Below are positions 17,157-25,996 of a stretch of 64,000 bases of DNA, in pieces (within the stretch, counting starts at the first letter, position 1; each line of letters starts with the position of its first letter). Position numbers and translations under genes: made by a program. Origin of the DNA: Bradyrhizobium sp. BR13661 (GTDB lineage Bacteria; Pseudomonadota; Alphaproteobacteria; Rhizobiales; Xanthobacteraceae); the NCBI RefSeq assembly GCF_029892425.1, contig NZ_JARXWB010000019.1:87916-151915 (forward strand), given 5' to 3'. The notes under the pieces were generated by a model. It searched no databases. It was not told the origin of the DNA and saw only the letters and a program-made list of their open reading frames with translations.

Positions 17157-18311
17157 TCAGATCTCCGCGAGCAGGATGAACAGGCAGCGGCGCTCGCCCT
17201 TGTTGACCATGCCGCCGCGGTGCATGCCGTTGCCGTCGAACAGCACGCAATTGCCGTAGTTTGAGGTTGCCGCGAAATGGCCCTCGCGCAGGCGCGCCAC
17301 CTCCGGCGAGTTGTCGGGCAGGTCGCCGCCAAAATCGGCCTTCTTGCGCAGGAACGCCGGCAACGCCATGAACTTCTTGCGCGCATCGGGCCGGCGGCCA
17401 GAGAAGCCCGAGAAATCATTGGTGCGGCGGATCATGCCCTCGAACCAGCCGATCTTCGCATTCTGGCTGCCGCGGATGTAGCAAAACGGGCCGCCGTCCG
17501 GATCGATGTCATGGACATAGATCGCGCATTTCAGCATGCCATAGGTGGCATCGATGTGCAGGTAGCTGCCCCAGGGGTCGGCAAGCTGCGTATCCGGAAA
17601 TACCCGCTTCCAGAATGCGAGGTCCTGGTCGTTGATCTGCGCGTTGACGTGCTTCACGCCCGCCGGACGGCCGAGATAGGCGCTCGCCGCTTCCATGATG
17701 CCGTAACGCTTGAAGATGGATTCGACGGTCGTGAACGCCTGCGGATCGGCCGAGCGCGTGCACCAATAGACGTTGTCGTCGAATTTGCGCTTCTCCGGTG
17801 GAATGTTGGCGCGGCGCTCGTCGAGCTTGGCGAAGCCCGGATTGGTCACGCTGCGGATCTGCTCGATCTCGTCGGGCGTGAGGTTCAGGCAGACGATGCC
17901 GTCGGACTTGATCTTGTTGAGCAGCGCCGGGTTCGCCGGCTTCGCAGGACGACGAGCGCCGGTCAGCCAGCCGATCGCGCGGCTCGCACGGATTCTCCCG
18001 AACATCGAGATGTAGCGCAGTGCCGTCCGCGCATTGAGGCCGCTGAAACCGGCCTCCTTGGTGAGCAGCGGCATGTTGTCGTAATCGACGATGCGACGAA
18101 TGGTGACGAAGGCGAACGTGCGCGCAAAAACGTTCAGGGCATAGAGCCGCTCACGCAAGGTCGGCTTCGGGAACATGCCGCCATAGGCCGGGTGCGCATC
18201 ATAATCGATCGCCGGAAGCGTGTTGCCGCGATAGGGCGGAATCGGAAGTTCACCAATCTCGACGGCGCGCGTCACCGGCGTCCCGTCGGAAAGTGATTCG
18301 ATCGTCGTCAT
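17157..18311 (-). CDS. PhyH-like Fe(II)/2-oxoglutarate dioxygenase, copy 1
   Basis: 384 residues from ATG 18311, with GGGAG 8 bases upstream; the ATG at 18338 lacks such a site. The core keeps the metal triad of this superfamily: HID in YLHIDATYGML (about residue 255) and a late His in GMHRGGMV (about 370), with the following Arg as likely 2-oxoglutarate contact. The N-terminal 130 residues are unlike standard phytanoyl-CoA hydroxylases. A close paralogue is at 45848. The gene is read together with neuC and legF, so hydroxylation of a sugar, lipid carrier or fatty acid of the glycan is plausible. Substrate unknown. Confidence 0.65.
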   Translation of the reverse strand: MTTIESLSDGTPVTRAVEIGELPIPPYRGNTLPAIDYDAHPAYGGMFPKPTLRERLYALNVFARTFAFVTIRRIVDYDNMPLLTKEAGFSGLNARTALRYISMFGRIRASRAIGWLTGARRPAKPANPALLNKIKSDGIVCLNLTPDEIEQIRSVTNPGFAKLDERRANIPPEKRKFDDNVYWCTRSADPQAFTTVESIFKRYGIMEAASAYLGRPAGVKHVNAQINDQDLAFWKRVFPDTQLADPWGSYLHIDATYGMLKCAIYVHDIDPDGGPFCYIRGSQNAKIGWFEGMIRRTNDFSGFSGRRPDARKKFMALPAFLRKKADFGGDLPDNSPEVARLREGHFAATSNYGNCVLFDGNGMHRGGMVNKGERRCLFILLAEI

Positions 18312-18401
18312 GTCGCGTTCTCCCGGAACGAGCGCCAATGGTCTCCAGCGCGCCCCGATCTATACAGCCTGGGGTGCAGCACAGGCAACAATGGACGGGA
18401 G

Positions 18402-19595
18402 TTACACGGCCGTTCCGGAAGGTTCCTTAGAGGGCACTAAATCATGGAAATGCTTGGGGAAAGCGCTCCGAAGGTCGATCTCGCGAAGGGTTCCGGCAAT
18501 GGCCTCCGAGGCCCCGCCGCGGCCGTAGGGCGGATCAACGCCCGGGTCGGGCTGGAACCGGCCGTCGAAGATGCGCTGGAGGCTTGCGAGAACGGCAGCC
18601 GAATCGGCCGGGCAGTCGATGATCGAGGCGGCGCGCAGCCGGCCCTTCTGGCGGTCGCCGATATTGATTGAGGGCACACCGACGGCCGGCGCCTCCAGGA
18701 TACCGCTGGAGGAATTGCCAACCACGGCATCGGCGAGCCGCAGCGCAGCCCAGTAGCGTTCACTGCCGAGCGAGGCGAAAAGGTGAGCGCGTCCGGGTCG
18801 CGCCGCGACAAACGCCGAGATCGCGTCATCGATGGCGCGATAGCCGGGATCGGCGTTGACGCCGGTGAAGATGATGCTGCGGTCTTCGACCTCGGCGAGC
18901 GCGCCGAGGGTCGCGGCAAGATTGGCTGCATCGGCCTCGGGCTGCGCTGTGGTCGGGTGCAGCGTCACCAGCAGGAAGCGCTCCGGTCCGCTGATGCCGA
19001 GGCTTGCGAACAGATCGGCACGGCTGAGCCTCGGTGCAACGGCCGCAAAATCGAGTCCGGGCGCGCCGACGTTGAAGACGAGATCGGGCTGCTCACCCAT
19101 CTGGATCACGCGCCGGCGATAGGGCTCGGCAGCGACGAAGTGCAGGCAGGCCATCTTCGTGATGGCGTGCCGGATCGCATCGTCGAATGCACCCGCAGTG
19201 ATCTCACCGCCATGAATATGGGCGATCGGGATATTGAGCAAAGTTGCCGCAACCGCGGCGGCCAGCACCTCGTAACGATCACCCAGCACGACAAGGATGT
19301 CGGGGGCGAGCTTCGGCAGCACCTCGGCAAATCCGGTAACGCCGATGCCGGTGCCGCGCGCCACAGTCTCGGCGCGGTCGTCGGCGAGCGCGAGATCGAC
19401 CTTCGCAGCGATCTGAAAGCCGTCAGCCTCGATCGCCCGCCAGGTTTCGCCAAAGCGCGGCACCAGATGCATCCCGCAGGCGATGACGCTCAGCGCGACG
19501 TCGTCGGCCGCCTTCAGCCGCGTCAGGATGCCCCGCAGCAAGCCGTAGTCGGCGCGCGAGCCCGTGACGACGGCGATGCGGCGGCGTACGCTCAT
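18402..19595 (-). CDS. legG: NeuC/LegG-type hydrolysing UDP-sugar 2-epimerase
   Basis: 397 residues from ATG 19595, overlapping the legF stop (ATGA). The start motif VVTGSRADYGLLRGIL, then GDRYEVLAAAVAA, HIHGGE and SSGILEAPAVGVPSINIG are hallmarks of hydrolysing 2-epimerases. In this cluster it should convert the 2,4-diacetamido-6-deoxy nucleotide sugar to the free 2-epimer, the substrate for LegI. Second gene of the leftward set legF-legG-dioxygenase. Confidence 0.85.
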   Translation of the reverse strand: MSVRRRIAVVTGSRADYGLLRGILTRLKAADDVALSVIACGMHLVPRFGETWRAIEADGFQIAAKVDLALADDRAETVARGTGIGVTGFAEVLPKLAPDILVVLGDRYEVLAAAVAATLLNIPIAHIHGGEITAGAFDDAIRHAITKMACLHFVAAEPYRRRVIQMGEQPDLVFNVGAPGLDFAAVAPRLSRADLFASLGISGPERFLLVTLHPTTAQPEADAANLAATLGALAEVEDRSIIFTGVNADPGYRAIDDAISAFVAARPGRAHLFASLGSERYWAALRLADAVVGNSSSGILEAPAVGVPSINIGDRQKGRLRAASIIDCPADSAAVLASLQRIFDGRFQPDPGVDPPYGRGGASEAIAGTLREIDLRSAFPKHFHDLVPSKEPSGTAV

Positions 19596-20338
19596 GTTCG
19601 CTGCCGCCACGGCGAAGCATCGAGCATCCCGTGCTCGATGACGTAGGAGGCATAAGCGAGGTCGGCCGCACTCTCGATCTCGATGGAATGCATGCGATCC
19701 ATCATGATGCCGTAACTCGCGGACGGATCGGCGTAGATCTTGCGATGCTTGCGCATCGCGTCCCAGCCGACAAGGTAGAGCGCGCCGTTCATGGTGACTT
19801 CGATGGCCTGATCCTGCCGTCGCTGCGCCGTCGTGGTCAGCATTTTCTCGACGATGCCTCCGATCGAGCCGTCCTCGCCGAGCGTCCCGACGAAGATCGA
19901 GGAGACCTCGGTCTCGCGCATGCCGACGACGAGGCTCGCCTTGCGCGCGGCGAAAAGTTCGACGGCCTCGTCGAAATGCCTTGGCGTCGCGAAGGGCGAG
20001 GAGGGTTCCAGCAGCATGATGGCGTCGAAGCGCCGCTTCTCGTGCGTCTCGATCCAGTCCATCGCGTGCAGCACCACGTCGTTGGAGGAGGCGGTATCGG
20101 TCGCAAGCTCGGCCGGCCGCTCGAACAGCACCTCGGCGCCATAACGCTTCGCTTCGTTCCGGATCTCGGGGCTGTCGCTGGAGACGATCAGGCGCGAGCA
20201 GTAGCGGGATTGTTTTGCGGCGATCGCCTTGTAGCCGGTCAGGCTGAGGCCGCCGATCTCGCGCAGATTCTTGCCGGGCAGGCCCTTCGATCCACCGCGG
20301 CCGACCAGCAGGAACAATATCTCAGGCGTTTGCGTCAT
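19592..20338 (-). CDS. legF: CMP-nonulosonate cytidylyltransferase (LegF/NeuA type)
   Basis: 248 residues from ATG 20338; an upstream extension to 20404 has no domain. It carries the cytidylyltransferase loop LVGRGGSKGLPGKN, then SSDSPEI, LLEPSSPF and the C-terminal D-rich region (IEIESAADL). It would activate legionaminic acid to the CMP form in the cytoplasm. First gene of a leftward unit; the promoter must lie in the 182 bases shared with legI. Confidence 0.85.
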   Translation of the reverse strand: MTQTPEILFLLVGRGGSKGLPGKNLREIGGLSLTGYKAIAAKQSRYCSRLIVSSDSPEIRNEAKRYGAEVLFERPAELATDTASSNDVVLHAMDWIETHEKRRFDAIMLLEPSSPFATPRHFDEAVELFAARKASLVVGMRETEVSSIFVGTLGEDGSIGGIVEKMLTTTAQRRQDQAIEVTMNGALYLVGWDAMRKHRKIYADPSASYGIMMDRMHSIEIESAADLAYASYVIEHGMLDASPWRQRT

Positions 20339-20520
20339 TGGCTCTCGATGATCCGGCTTCGGGGTCGTCCGCGAATCGGCGTGATTCGTCGTCCAGCGGG
20401 ACACCTGCGGGGCCTTGGGGCACGCCGCGAGCCGCCCGCCTGCGTTGCTTTTACCAGCGTGCTCGACTAAGACAACCGCTTGATTGGCGGGCGATTTCGC
20501 TGCGCCGCGCGACGAAACCC
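20339..20520. promoter_or_regulatory. Divergent promoter region between legF and legI
   Basis: 182 bases separating the start codons of two divergent leg operons. Both need a promoter here, so co-regulation of cytidylylation/epimerisation and synthase genes is likely. I could not pick -35/-10 boxes with confidence; the placement is inferred from gene order. Confidence 0.4.
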
Positions 20521-21603
20521 ATGCACCGCCGAACCCTGATCATTGCTGAAGCTGGCGTCAACCACAACGGCGACCGCGCGCGCGCGATTGCCCTCGTGGA
20601 GGCCGCGGCGCGGGCAGGGGCCGACATCGTCAAGTTTCAGTCGTTTCGCGCCGACAAGCTCGCGACCGCGGAGGCCGCGAAGGCGAGCTATCAGCAGGCG
20701 ACCACGGGCAAGGCGCAGTCGCAGCTCGACATGCTGCGCGCGCTCGAGCTCAGCGCTGACGACGAGGTCCAGATCGCGGCGGCCTGCGCAGCGTCCAACA
20801 TTACGTATATGTCGACGCCGTTCGACGCGGACAGCGCCGCGCATCTGGTCCGCCGCGTCGGGGTTGCAACGTTGAAGGTCGGTTCAGGGGACCTGACCAA
20901 TGCGCCGTTGCTGCTGCACCTGGCGCGCTTCCGCCTGCCGATCATCCTGTCCACCGGCATGGGGACACTCGCCGAAGTGGAGCAGGCGCTCGGCGTCGTT
21001 GCCTTCGGGTATCTCTGCGATGCATCAGCGCGGCCGACTCCTGCGGATTTCGCAAATCTCCTGCTGGATCGTGCGACCTGGACAGAGTTGCGCGCAAAGG
21101 TCACGCTGCTGCATTGTACGACCGAATACCCGGCTGATCCGCAATCGATCAATCTGCGCGCGATGGCGACGCTGCGTGATGCGTTTGGCCTGCCTGTCGG
21201 CTTCTCCGACCACAGCCGCGGTATCCACATCGCGTCGGCTGCGGTGGCGCTCGGTGCGACCGTGATCGAAAAACATCTGACGCTCGATCGCAATCTGCCG
21301 GGGCCCGATCACCGCGCCTCGATCGAGCCGGACGAGATGGCGGCGATGATCGCCGCGATCCGCGACGTCGAAGCCGCGCTGGGCGACGGTCGCAAGGTGC
21401 CGGCGCCGGAGGAGATTCCAAACCGCGCGGTGGCCCGCCGCAGCCTCGTCGTGCTCCAACCGGTGCGCGCCGGAGAACGCTTCACGGAAGGCAATCTCGG
21501 CGTCAAGCGCCCGGGCAGCGGCATTCCGCCGATCGAATATTGGAGCTATCTCGGCAAGACAGCCCAGCGCGATTACGCGGCCAATGAGGCGCTGGAGCCA
21601 TGA
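20521..21603 (+). CDS. legI: NeuB-family nonulosonate synthase (LegI type)
   Basis: 360 residues from ATG 20521, which places the conserved EAGVNHNGD ten residues from the start. Further NeuB landmarks: VKFQSFRADKLAT, STPFDADS, STGMGTLAEVE, HCTTEYP, GFSDHS and EKHLTLD. A C-terminal SAF (antifreeze-like) domain follows (ARRSLVVLQPVRAGE... KRPGSGIPP). It condenses the 6-deoxy-diacetamido mannose analogue with phosphoenolpyruvate. It starts the long rightward operon 20521-27443; its stop overlaps the next ATG. Confidence 0.88.
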   Translation: MHRRTLIIAEAGVNHNGDRARAIALVEAAARAGADIVKFQSFRADKLATAEAAKASYQQATTGKAQSQLDMLRALELSADDEVQIAAACAASNITYMSTPFDADSAAHLVRRVGVATLKVGSGDLTNAPLLLHLARFRLPIILSTGMGTLAEVEQALGVVAFGYLCDASARPTPADFANLLLDRATWTELRAKVTLLHCTTEYPADPQSINLRAMATLRDAFGLPVGFSDHSRGIHIASAAVALGATVIEKHLTLDRNLPGPDHRASIEPDEMAAMIAAIRDVEAALGDGRKVPAPEEIPNRAVARRSLVVLQPVRAGERFTEGNLGVKRPGSGIPPIEYWSYLGKTAQRDYAANEALEP

Positions 21604-22220
21604 GCCTGATCGTGCTTTGCGCCGGCGGTCACGCCCGTGTCGTCATCGAGGCGTTGCTGAGCCGCGGCATGCGTCCCATAGCCGTGGCCGACGCGGCGCG
21701 CATCGGCGAGGTCATTGGCGGCGTTCCGATCACGGAATCGGACGACGACGTCCTGAAAATGCCCGCCGACACCGTCGAGTTAGCCAATGGTCTCGGCAAT
21801 CGCGCCTCGCGCAGCGATTCGGGATTGTCCGGCCGGCGCGCGCTGTTCGATCGGTTCGCCGGGCAGGGCTTCAAGTTTCCCGTGATCGCGCATGCCTCCG
21901 CCGTGATCGCCTCCGACGCGCAACTCGGCGACGGCGCGCAGGTGATGGCGGGCGCTGTGATCCAGCCGGCGGCGCGGATCGGACGGAACGCCCTGGTGAA
22001 TACGCGCGCGGTGGTCGAGCACGATTGCATCGTCGGCGATCACGCGCATATCGCGCCGGGGGCGGTGCTGTGCGGCGGCGTGTCGATCGGCGAGGGCGTC
22101 CATGTCGGCGCCGGCGCCGTTGTATTGGTCGGGGTCAAAGTGGGCGCCGGAGCCGTCGTCGCCGCGGGCGCGGTGGTTACAAGGGATGTCGCGGCCGGCG
22201 GGTTCGCCGGCAACGAATAG
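21600..22220 (+). CDS. NeuD/PglD-family sugar acyltransferase
   Basis: 206 residues. N-terminal PglD-type Rossmann-like domain (IVLCAGGHARVVIEALL) and a C-terminal left-handed beta-helix of hexapeptide repeats from about residue 100 (GDGAQVMAGAVIQPAARIG..., GEGVHVGAGAVVLVGVKVG). The active-site His is in VVEHDC. Such enzymes acetylate sialic or bacillosamine-type sugars. With no other clear LegH in the window, it is the best candidate for the N-acetyltransferase acting after LegC, although O-acetylation is equally possible. Start ATG 21600 overlaps the legI stop. Confidence 0.75.
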   Translation: MSLIVLCAGGHARVVIEALLSRGMRPIAVADAARIGEVIGGVPITESDDDVLKMPADTVELANGLGNRASRSDSGLSGRRALFDRFAGQGFKFPVIAHASAVIASDAQLGDGAQVMAGAVIQPAARIGRNALVNTRAVVEHDCIVGDHAHIAPGAVLCGGVSIGEGVHVGAGAVVLVGVKVGAGAVVAAGAVVTRDVAAGGFAGNE

Positions 22221-22232
22221 GATTGGTTGGTC

Positions 22233-23273
22233 ATGAAGGGCGCGTTCGTCGTCAATGAAGATACCCCTCTGATCGAGACGCTGCGGCGGATCGATCAGGG
22301 CAATCTGCAACTCGCCATCGTCGAGCGCGACGGCAGGATCGTCGGTACCGTCACGGACGGCGACGTGCGGCGCGCGCTGCTCGGCGGCACCGGCCTCGAC
22401 GCTTCCGTCAGCCTGGTGATGAACCGTACGCCGATCACGGCGCCGGTCGGCGTCTCAAATCCGGCCGCGCTCAATCTGATGCGAAAGCATTCGATCCATC
22501 AGCTTCCGCTCGTCGATACGGAGGGGCGGGTGGTCGAGGTCAAGCTGATCGACGACCTTGCGCTCGCTCAGCAATCCGACCATTGGGTCGTGCTGATGGC
22601 GGGCGGCCTCGGTTCGCGGCTGAAACCGCTCACGGACGACATTCCCAAACCGCTGATCCGCGTCGGCGACAAGCCGATCCTGGAGACCGTGCTCGGCGGT
22701 TTCGTGAAGGCCGGCTTCGGCAAGTTCTTCATCTCGGTCAACTACAAGGCCGATATGATCCGCGACTATTTCGGCGATGGCTCGGCCTGGGGCGTGGAGA
22801 TCGACTATCTCCAGGAAAGCGAGCGGCTGGGCACTGCGGGAGCCTTGTCGCTGCTGCCGGAGCGGCCGACGCAGCCATTCTTCGTCATGAACGGCGATCT
22901 GCTGACGACGGTGAATTTCGAGCAGATGCTGAAATACCATCGGGAGCACCAGGCTTTCTCCACGGTCTGTGTGCGCGAGCATTCGGTGACCGTGCCGTTC
23001 GGCGTGATCGATTTCGACGACCACCGGCTGCTCGGCATCCGCGAGAAGCCGACGCAGAAATTCTTCGTCAATGCCGGCGTCTATCTGCTCGATCCCGGTG
23101 TGCTCGATCATCTCGATGCCAACGAGGCCGTCGACATGCCGACGCTGATCGAGCGGACCATCGCGAAAGACAAGCCTTCGGTGGTGTTTCCGCTGCGCGA
23201 GTACTGGATCGATGTCGGCCGCCTCGACGATCTGCAGCGTGCGTCCGACGAATTCCAGAGGATATTTGGATGA
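22233..23273 (+). CDS. ptmE: CBS-domain sugar nucleotidyltransferase (PtmE/LegX type)
   Basis: 346 residues from ATG 22233 (a TTG two codons upstream is possible). Residues 1-115 form two CBS motifs (GRIVGTVTDGDVRRALL; HSIHQLPLVD). A nucleotidyltransferase domain follows with the pyrophosphorylase loop MAGGLGSRLKPLTDDIPKPL, FVMNGDLL and EYWIDVGR. In Campylobacter, PtmE of this architecture makes GDP-glucosamine for legionaminate synthesis. That activity is inferred here from architecture and neighbours. The stop overlaps the next ATG. Confidence 0.8.
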   Translation: MKGAFVVNEDTPLIETLRRIDQGNLQLAIVERDGRIVGTVTDGDVRRALLGGTGLDASVSLVMNRTPITAPVGVSNPAALNLMRKHSIHQLPLVDTEGRVVEVKLIDDLALAQQSDHWVVLMAGGLGSRLKPLTDDIPKPLIRVGDKPILETVLGGFVKAGFGKFFISVNYKADMIRDYFGDGSAWGVEIDYLQESERLGTAGALSLLPERPTQPFFVMNGDLLTTVNFEQMLKYHREHQAFSTVCVREHSVTVPFGVIDFDDHRLLGIREKPTQKFFVNAGVYLLDPGVLDHLDANEAVDMPTLIERTIAKDKPSVVFPLREYWIDVGRLDDLQRASDEFQRIFG

Positions 23274-24082
23274 GCACCGAACGCTCGCTCCGCGAGATGA
23301 TGTCGCTCGACGGCCGTGTCGCCGTCGTCACCGGCGGCGCCGGTCACATCGGTCGCGCGATCGCGGCAGGTCTTGCAGAACTCGGTGCCACCATCGCGCT
23401 GGTCGATATCGCGGCGTCCGCCGGCACTGAGGCCGCGGCGAAGCTCGCCGCCGATCACGCCGTCAAGGCTGCGATGTTCGATTGCGATTTCGAGCAGGGC
23501 GACGCCGTGAAGGATCTGCCGCGCCGGGTGCGCGAGGCCTTCGGGGGCATCGACATTATCGTCAATTGCGCGGCCTTTGTCGGCACCAGCGGGCTCGAGG
23601 GCTGGGCGGTCCCGTTCGAACAGCAGTCGGATGCGACCTGGCGCCGGGCGATCGAGGTCAACCTCACCGCGCCCTTCGTGCTGATCCAGGCCGCGGCCGC
23701 GGACCTCGCGAGGTCGGGCCATGGCAGTGTGATCAATATTTCCTCGATCTACGGCCTCGCCGGACCCGACTGGCGGCTCTACGAAGGAACGGCGCTCGGG
23801 AACCCGGCCGCCTATGCCGCGAGCAAGGGGGGGCTGATCCAGATGACGCGCTGGCTGGCGACCACGATGGCGCCAAAAGTGCGGGTCAATGCGGTCGCGC
23901 CCGGCGGGGTCTTCAGGGCCACGCCGGAACCGTTTTTAAGCCGCTATGTGGCCCGGACGCCGCTTGCCCGCATGGCACGCGAGGACGATATGAAGGGCGC
24001 TGTAGCCTACCTCGCCAGCGATCTGGCAGCCTATGTCACAGGCCAGTGCATTGCGGTCGACGGGGGGTGGACAGCGTGGTAA
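23270..24082 (+). CDS. ptmA: PtmA-like short-chain dehydrogenase/reductase
   Basis: 270 residues from ATG 23270, overlapping the previous stop. Classical SDR: TGGAGHIGRAIA cofactor loop, NCAAF, the catalytic Ser in NISSIYG and YAASK (Tyr-x3-Lys), closing with GQCIAVDGGW. Its place directly after a PtmE-type gene matches the legionaminate/flagellin modification clusters, where PtmA is an early-step oxidoreductase. The precise reaction is not deducible. Confidence 0.75.
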   Translation: MSTERSLREMMSLDGRVAVVTGGAGHIGRAIAAGLAELGATIALVDIAASAGTEAAAKLAADHAVKAAMFDCDFEQGDAVKDLPRRVREAFGGIDIIVNCAAFVGTSGLEGWAVPFEQQSDATWRRAIEVNLTAPFVLIQAAAADLARSGHGSVINISSIYGLAGPDWRLYEGTALGNPAAYAASKGGLIQMTRWLATTMAPKVRVNAVAPGGVFRATPEPFLSRYVARTPLARMAREDDMKGAVAYLASDLAAYVTGQCIAVDGGWTAW

Positions 24083-24119
24083 GCCGACAGCAAATCATGC
24101 AATTGCGGGAATCTCCGAA

Positions 24120-25301
24120 ATGTTGAGCTGTAGCAAGTGCTTATTGCCTGAAACGGCAGAGGCGACATCGTTCGACGAGGCCGGTTCGTGCAGCGTCTGC
24201 GCCCAGATCGAGGTCCGTGACACCCAGATCAATTGGGACGAGCGCCACGCCCAGATGATGGAACTGGTTGCGCAATACCGCGACAAGGGCCTGTACGACT
24301 GCATCGTGCCCTATTCGGGAGGCAAGGACAGCGTTTTCCAGCTCTGGTACGTCGTCAAGAAGCTCGGTCTCAAGCCGTTGGTGGTGCGCTTCGACCACTG
24401 GTTCTATCGTCCGCTGATCGAAGAGAACAACACCAGCGTGTTCAAGCAGCTTGGCGTCGACGTGCTGAACTTCACGCCGAACTGGCATGTCGTGCGTGAG
24501 CTGATGCTGGAATCGCTGAAGCGCCGCGGCGACTTCTGCTGGCACTGCCACACCGGCATCTACGCCCACACCATGCAGATCGCGATCCGCTACGAGACGC
24601 CGTTGCTGTTCTGGGGCGAGAGTCTGGCCGAATACCAGTCGTTCTATTCCTACGACGAAATGGAAGAGGTCGACGAGAAGCGCTTCAACCGCGCGATGAA
24701 TCTCGGCATCACCGCCGACGACATGTACGAGTTTCTGGGGGGCCGGGTTGCTAAGCGCGACCTGTATCCGTTCGTCTATCCGCCGCGCAAGGAATTGATG
24801 CGGATCAAGTGCCGCTCGATCTGTCTCGGCAGCTACATCAAGTGGGACACCAAGAAGCACGTCGAAATCATCAAGCGCGAGCTCGGCTGGAAAGGCCAGG
24901 AAGTCGAGGGCATTCCGCCGGAGTACGACTACGAGAAGATCGAGTGCTTCTTCCAGGGCGTGCGCGACTACCTGAAGTACATCAAGCGCGGCATGGGCCG
25001 GACCAACCATCTCGCCAATATCGACATCCGCAACAAACGCATGACCCGCGAGCAGGGCGAGGCGCTGGTGCGCGAGTTCGACGGCAAGCGGCCGCCGAGC
25101 CTCGATCTGTTCCTCGACTATCTCCAACTCACCGAGGAGCAGTTCCTGGGGATTGCGATCAAGCACGAGGTCAGCCCGTGGCAGTTCTCGCCGAACACGG
25201 TCGAGCCGGGACGGCGCATGCCGGACATGGACAAGTGGAACAACACGCAAGTGCCGTGGCCGAACCATCCTGGCGTCGAGATCGGCGGCGGCAAGGGATA
25301 G
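24120..25301 (+). CDS. wbuX: N-acetyl sugar amidotransferase (WbuX/WbpG/PseA family)
   Basis: 393 residues from ATG 24120. The N-terminus has two Cys pairs (CSKC and CSVC), a zinc ribbon, followed by the ATP-pyrophosphatase P-loop YSGGKDS at about residue 65 and a further CWHC pair. This family turns an N-acetyl group into an acetamidino group, using ammonia channelled from HisH/HisF homologues, and those follow directly. Thus the nonulosonic acid here probably ends as an acetamidino derivative. Confidence 0.85.
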   Translation: MLSCSKCLLPETAEATSFDEAGSCSVCAQIEVRDTQINWDERHAQMMELVAQYRDKGLYDCIVPYSGGKDSVFQLWYVVKKLGLKPLVVRFDHWFYRPLIEENNTSVFKQLGVDVLNFTPNWHVVRELMLESLKRRGDFCWHCHTGIYAHTMQIAIRYETPLLFWGESLAEYQSFYSYDEMEEVDEKRFNRAMNLGITADDMYEFLGGRVAKRDLYPFVYPPRKELMRIKCRSICLGSYIKWDTKKHVEIIKRELGWKGQEVEGIPPEYDYEKIECFFQGVRDYLKYIKRGMGRTNHLANIDIRNKRMTREQGEALVREFDGKRPPSLDLFLDYLQLTEEQFLGIAIKHEVSPWQFSPNTVEPGRRMPDMDKWNNTQVPWPNHPGVEIGGGKG

Positions 25302-25347
25302 GCGAGGGTTGACGGGTGGCGCGGAGACCGCGCCCGGGGAGCAGGCG

Positions 25348-25986
25348 ATGTCAGGCGTAGCGATCGTCGATTACGGCATCAACAATGTGCGCTCGGTGAA
25401 GAACGCCGTCGAATATTGCGGCTTCGATCCGGTCGTGACGCATGACGCCGACGCGATCGCGGATGCGTCACACGTCATCCTCCCCGGTGTCGGCGCGTTC
25501 GGCGACGCGATGAGCAACATCCGCGCCCGTGGCATCGACGAGATGCTGGAGCGCCAGGTCCGCGAGAAGGGCAAGCCCTTTCTTGCGGTGTGCCTCGGGA
25601 TGCAGCTGCTCGCCAACACGTCCAAGGAGCATACCGACGACGGTGTGGCGCATCGTGGGCTCGGCTGGTTCGATGCCGACGTCCTGCGGCTGATGCCGAA
25701 CGATCCCGCCTTGAAGATCCCGCATATGGGCTGGAACATGGTGGCGAAGGAGCGCAACCATCCGATCCTCGCCAATATCCGCGAGAGCAATCTGGCGTTT
25801 TATTTCGTGCACTCCTTCGCCATGCGTTGCAGGGATGCCGGCGACGTGGTCGGCTTCGCCCAGTACGGCCAGCCGGTGACCGCAATCATCGCGCGGGACA
25901 ATATCGCCGCGACGCAGTTCCATCCCGAGAAGAGCCAGGACACCGGGATCGAGCTGATGAGCAATTTCCTGCGCTGGAATCCCTGA
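25348..25986 (+). CDS. hisH: HisH-like glutamine amidotransferase of the sugar-amidination trio
   Basis: 212 residues from ATG 25348 (GGGGAGCAGGCG upstream). Class I glutaminase with the oxyanion/nucleophile motif AVCLGMQLL and the His-Glu pair in FHPEKSQ near the C-terminus, so the full triad is present. It starts with VAIVDYGINNVRSVKNA as in HisH. Located between the sugar amidotransferase and a HisF homologue and far from any other his gene, it should supply ammonia to the sugar enzyme and not to histidine synthesis. Confidence 0.85.
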   Translation: MSGVAIVDYGINNVRSVKNAVEYCGFDPVVTHDADAIADASHVILPGVGAFGDAMSNIRARGIDEMLERQVREKGKPFLAVCLGMQLLANTSKEHTDDGVAHRGLGWFDADVLRLMPNDPALKIPHMGWNMVAKERNHPILANIRESNLAFYFVHSFAMRCRDAGDVVGFAQYGQPVTAIIARDNIAATQFHPEKSQDTGIELMSNFLRWNP

Positions 25987-25996
25987 AGTCCTCGCG

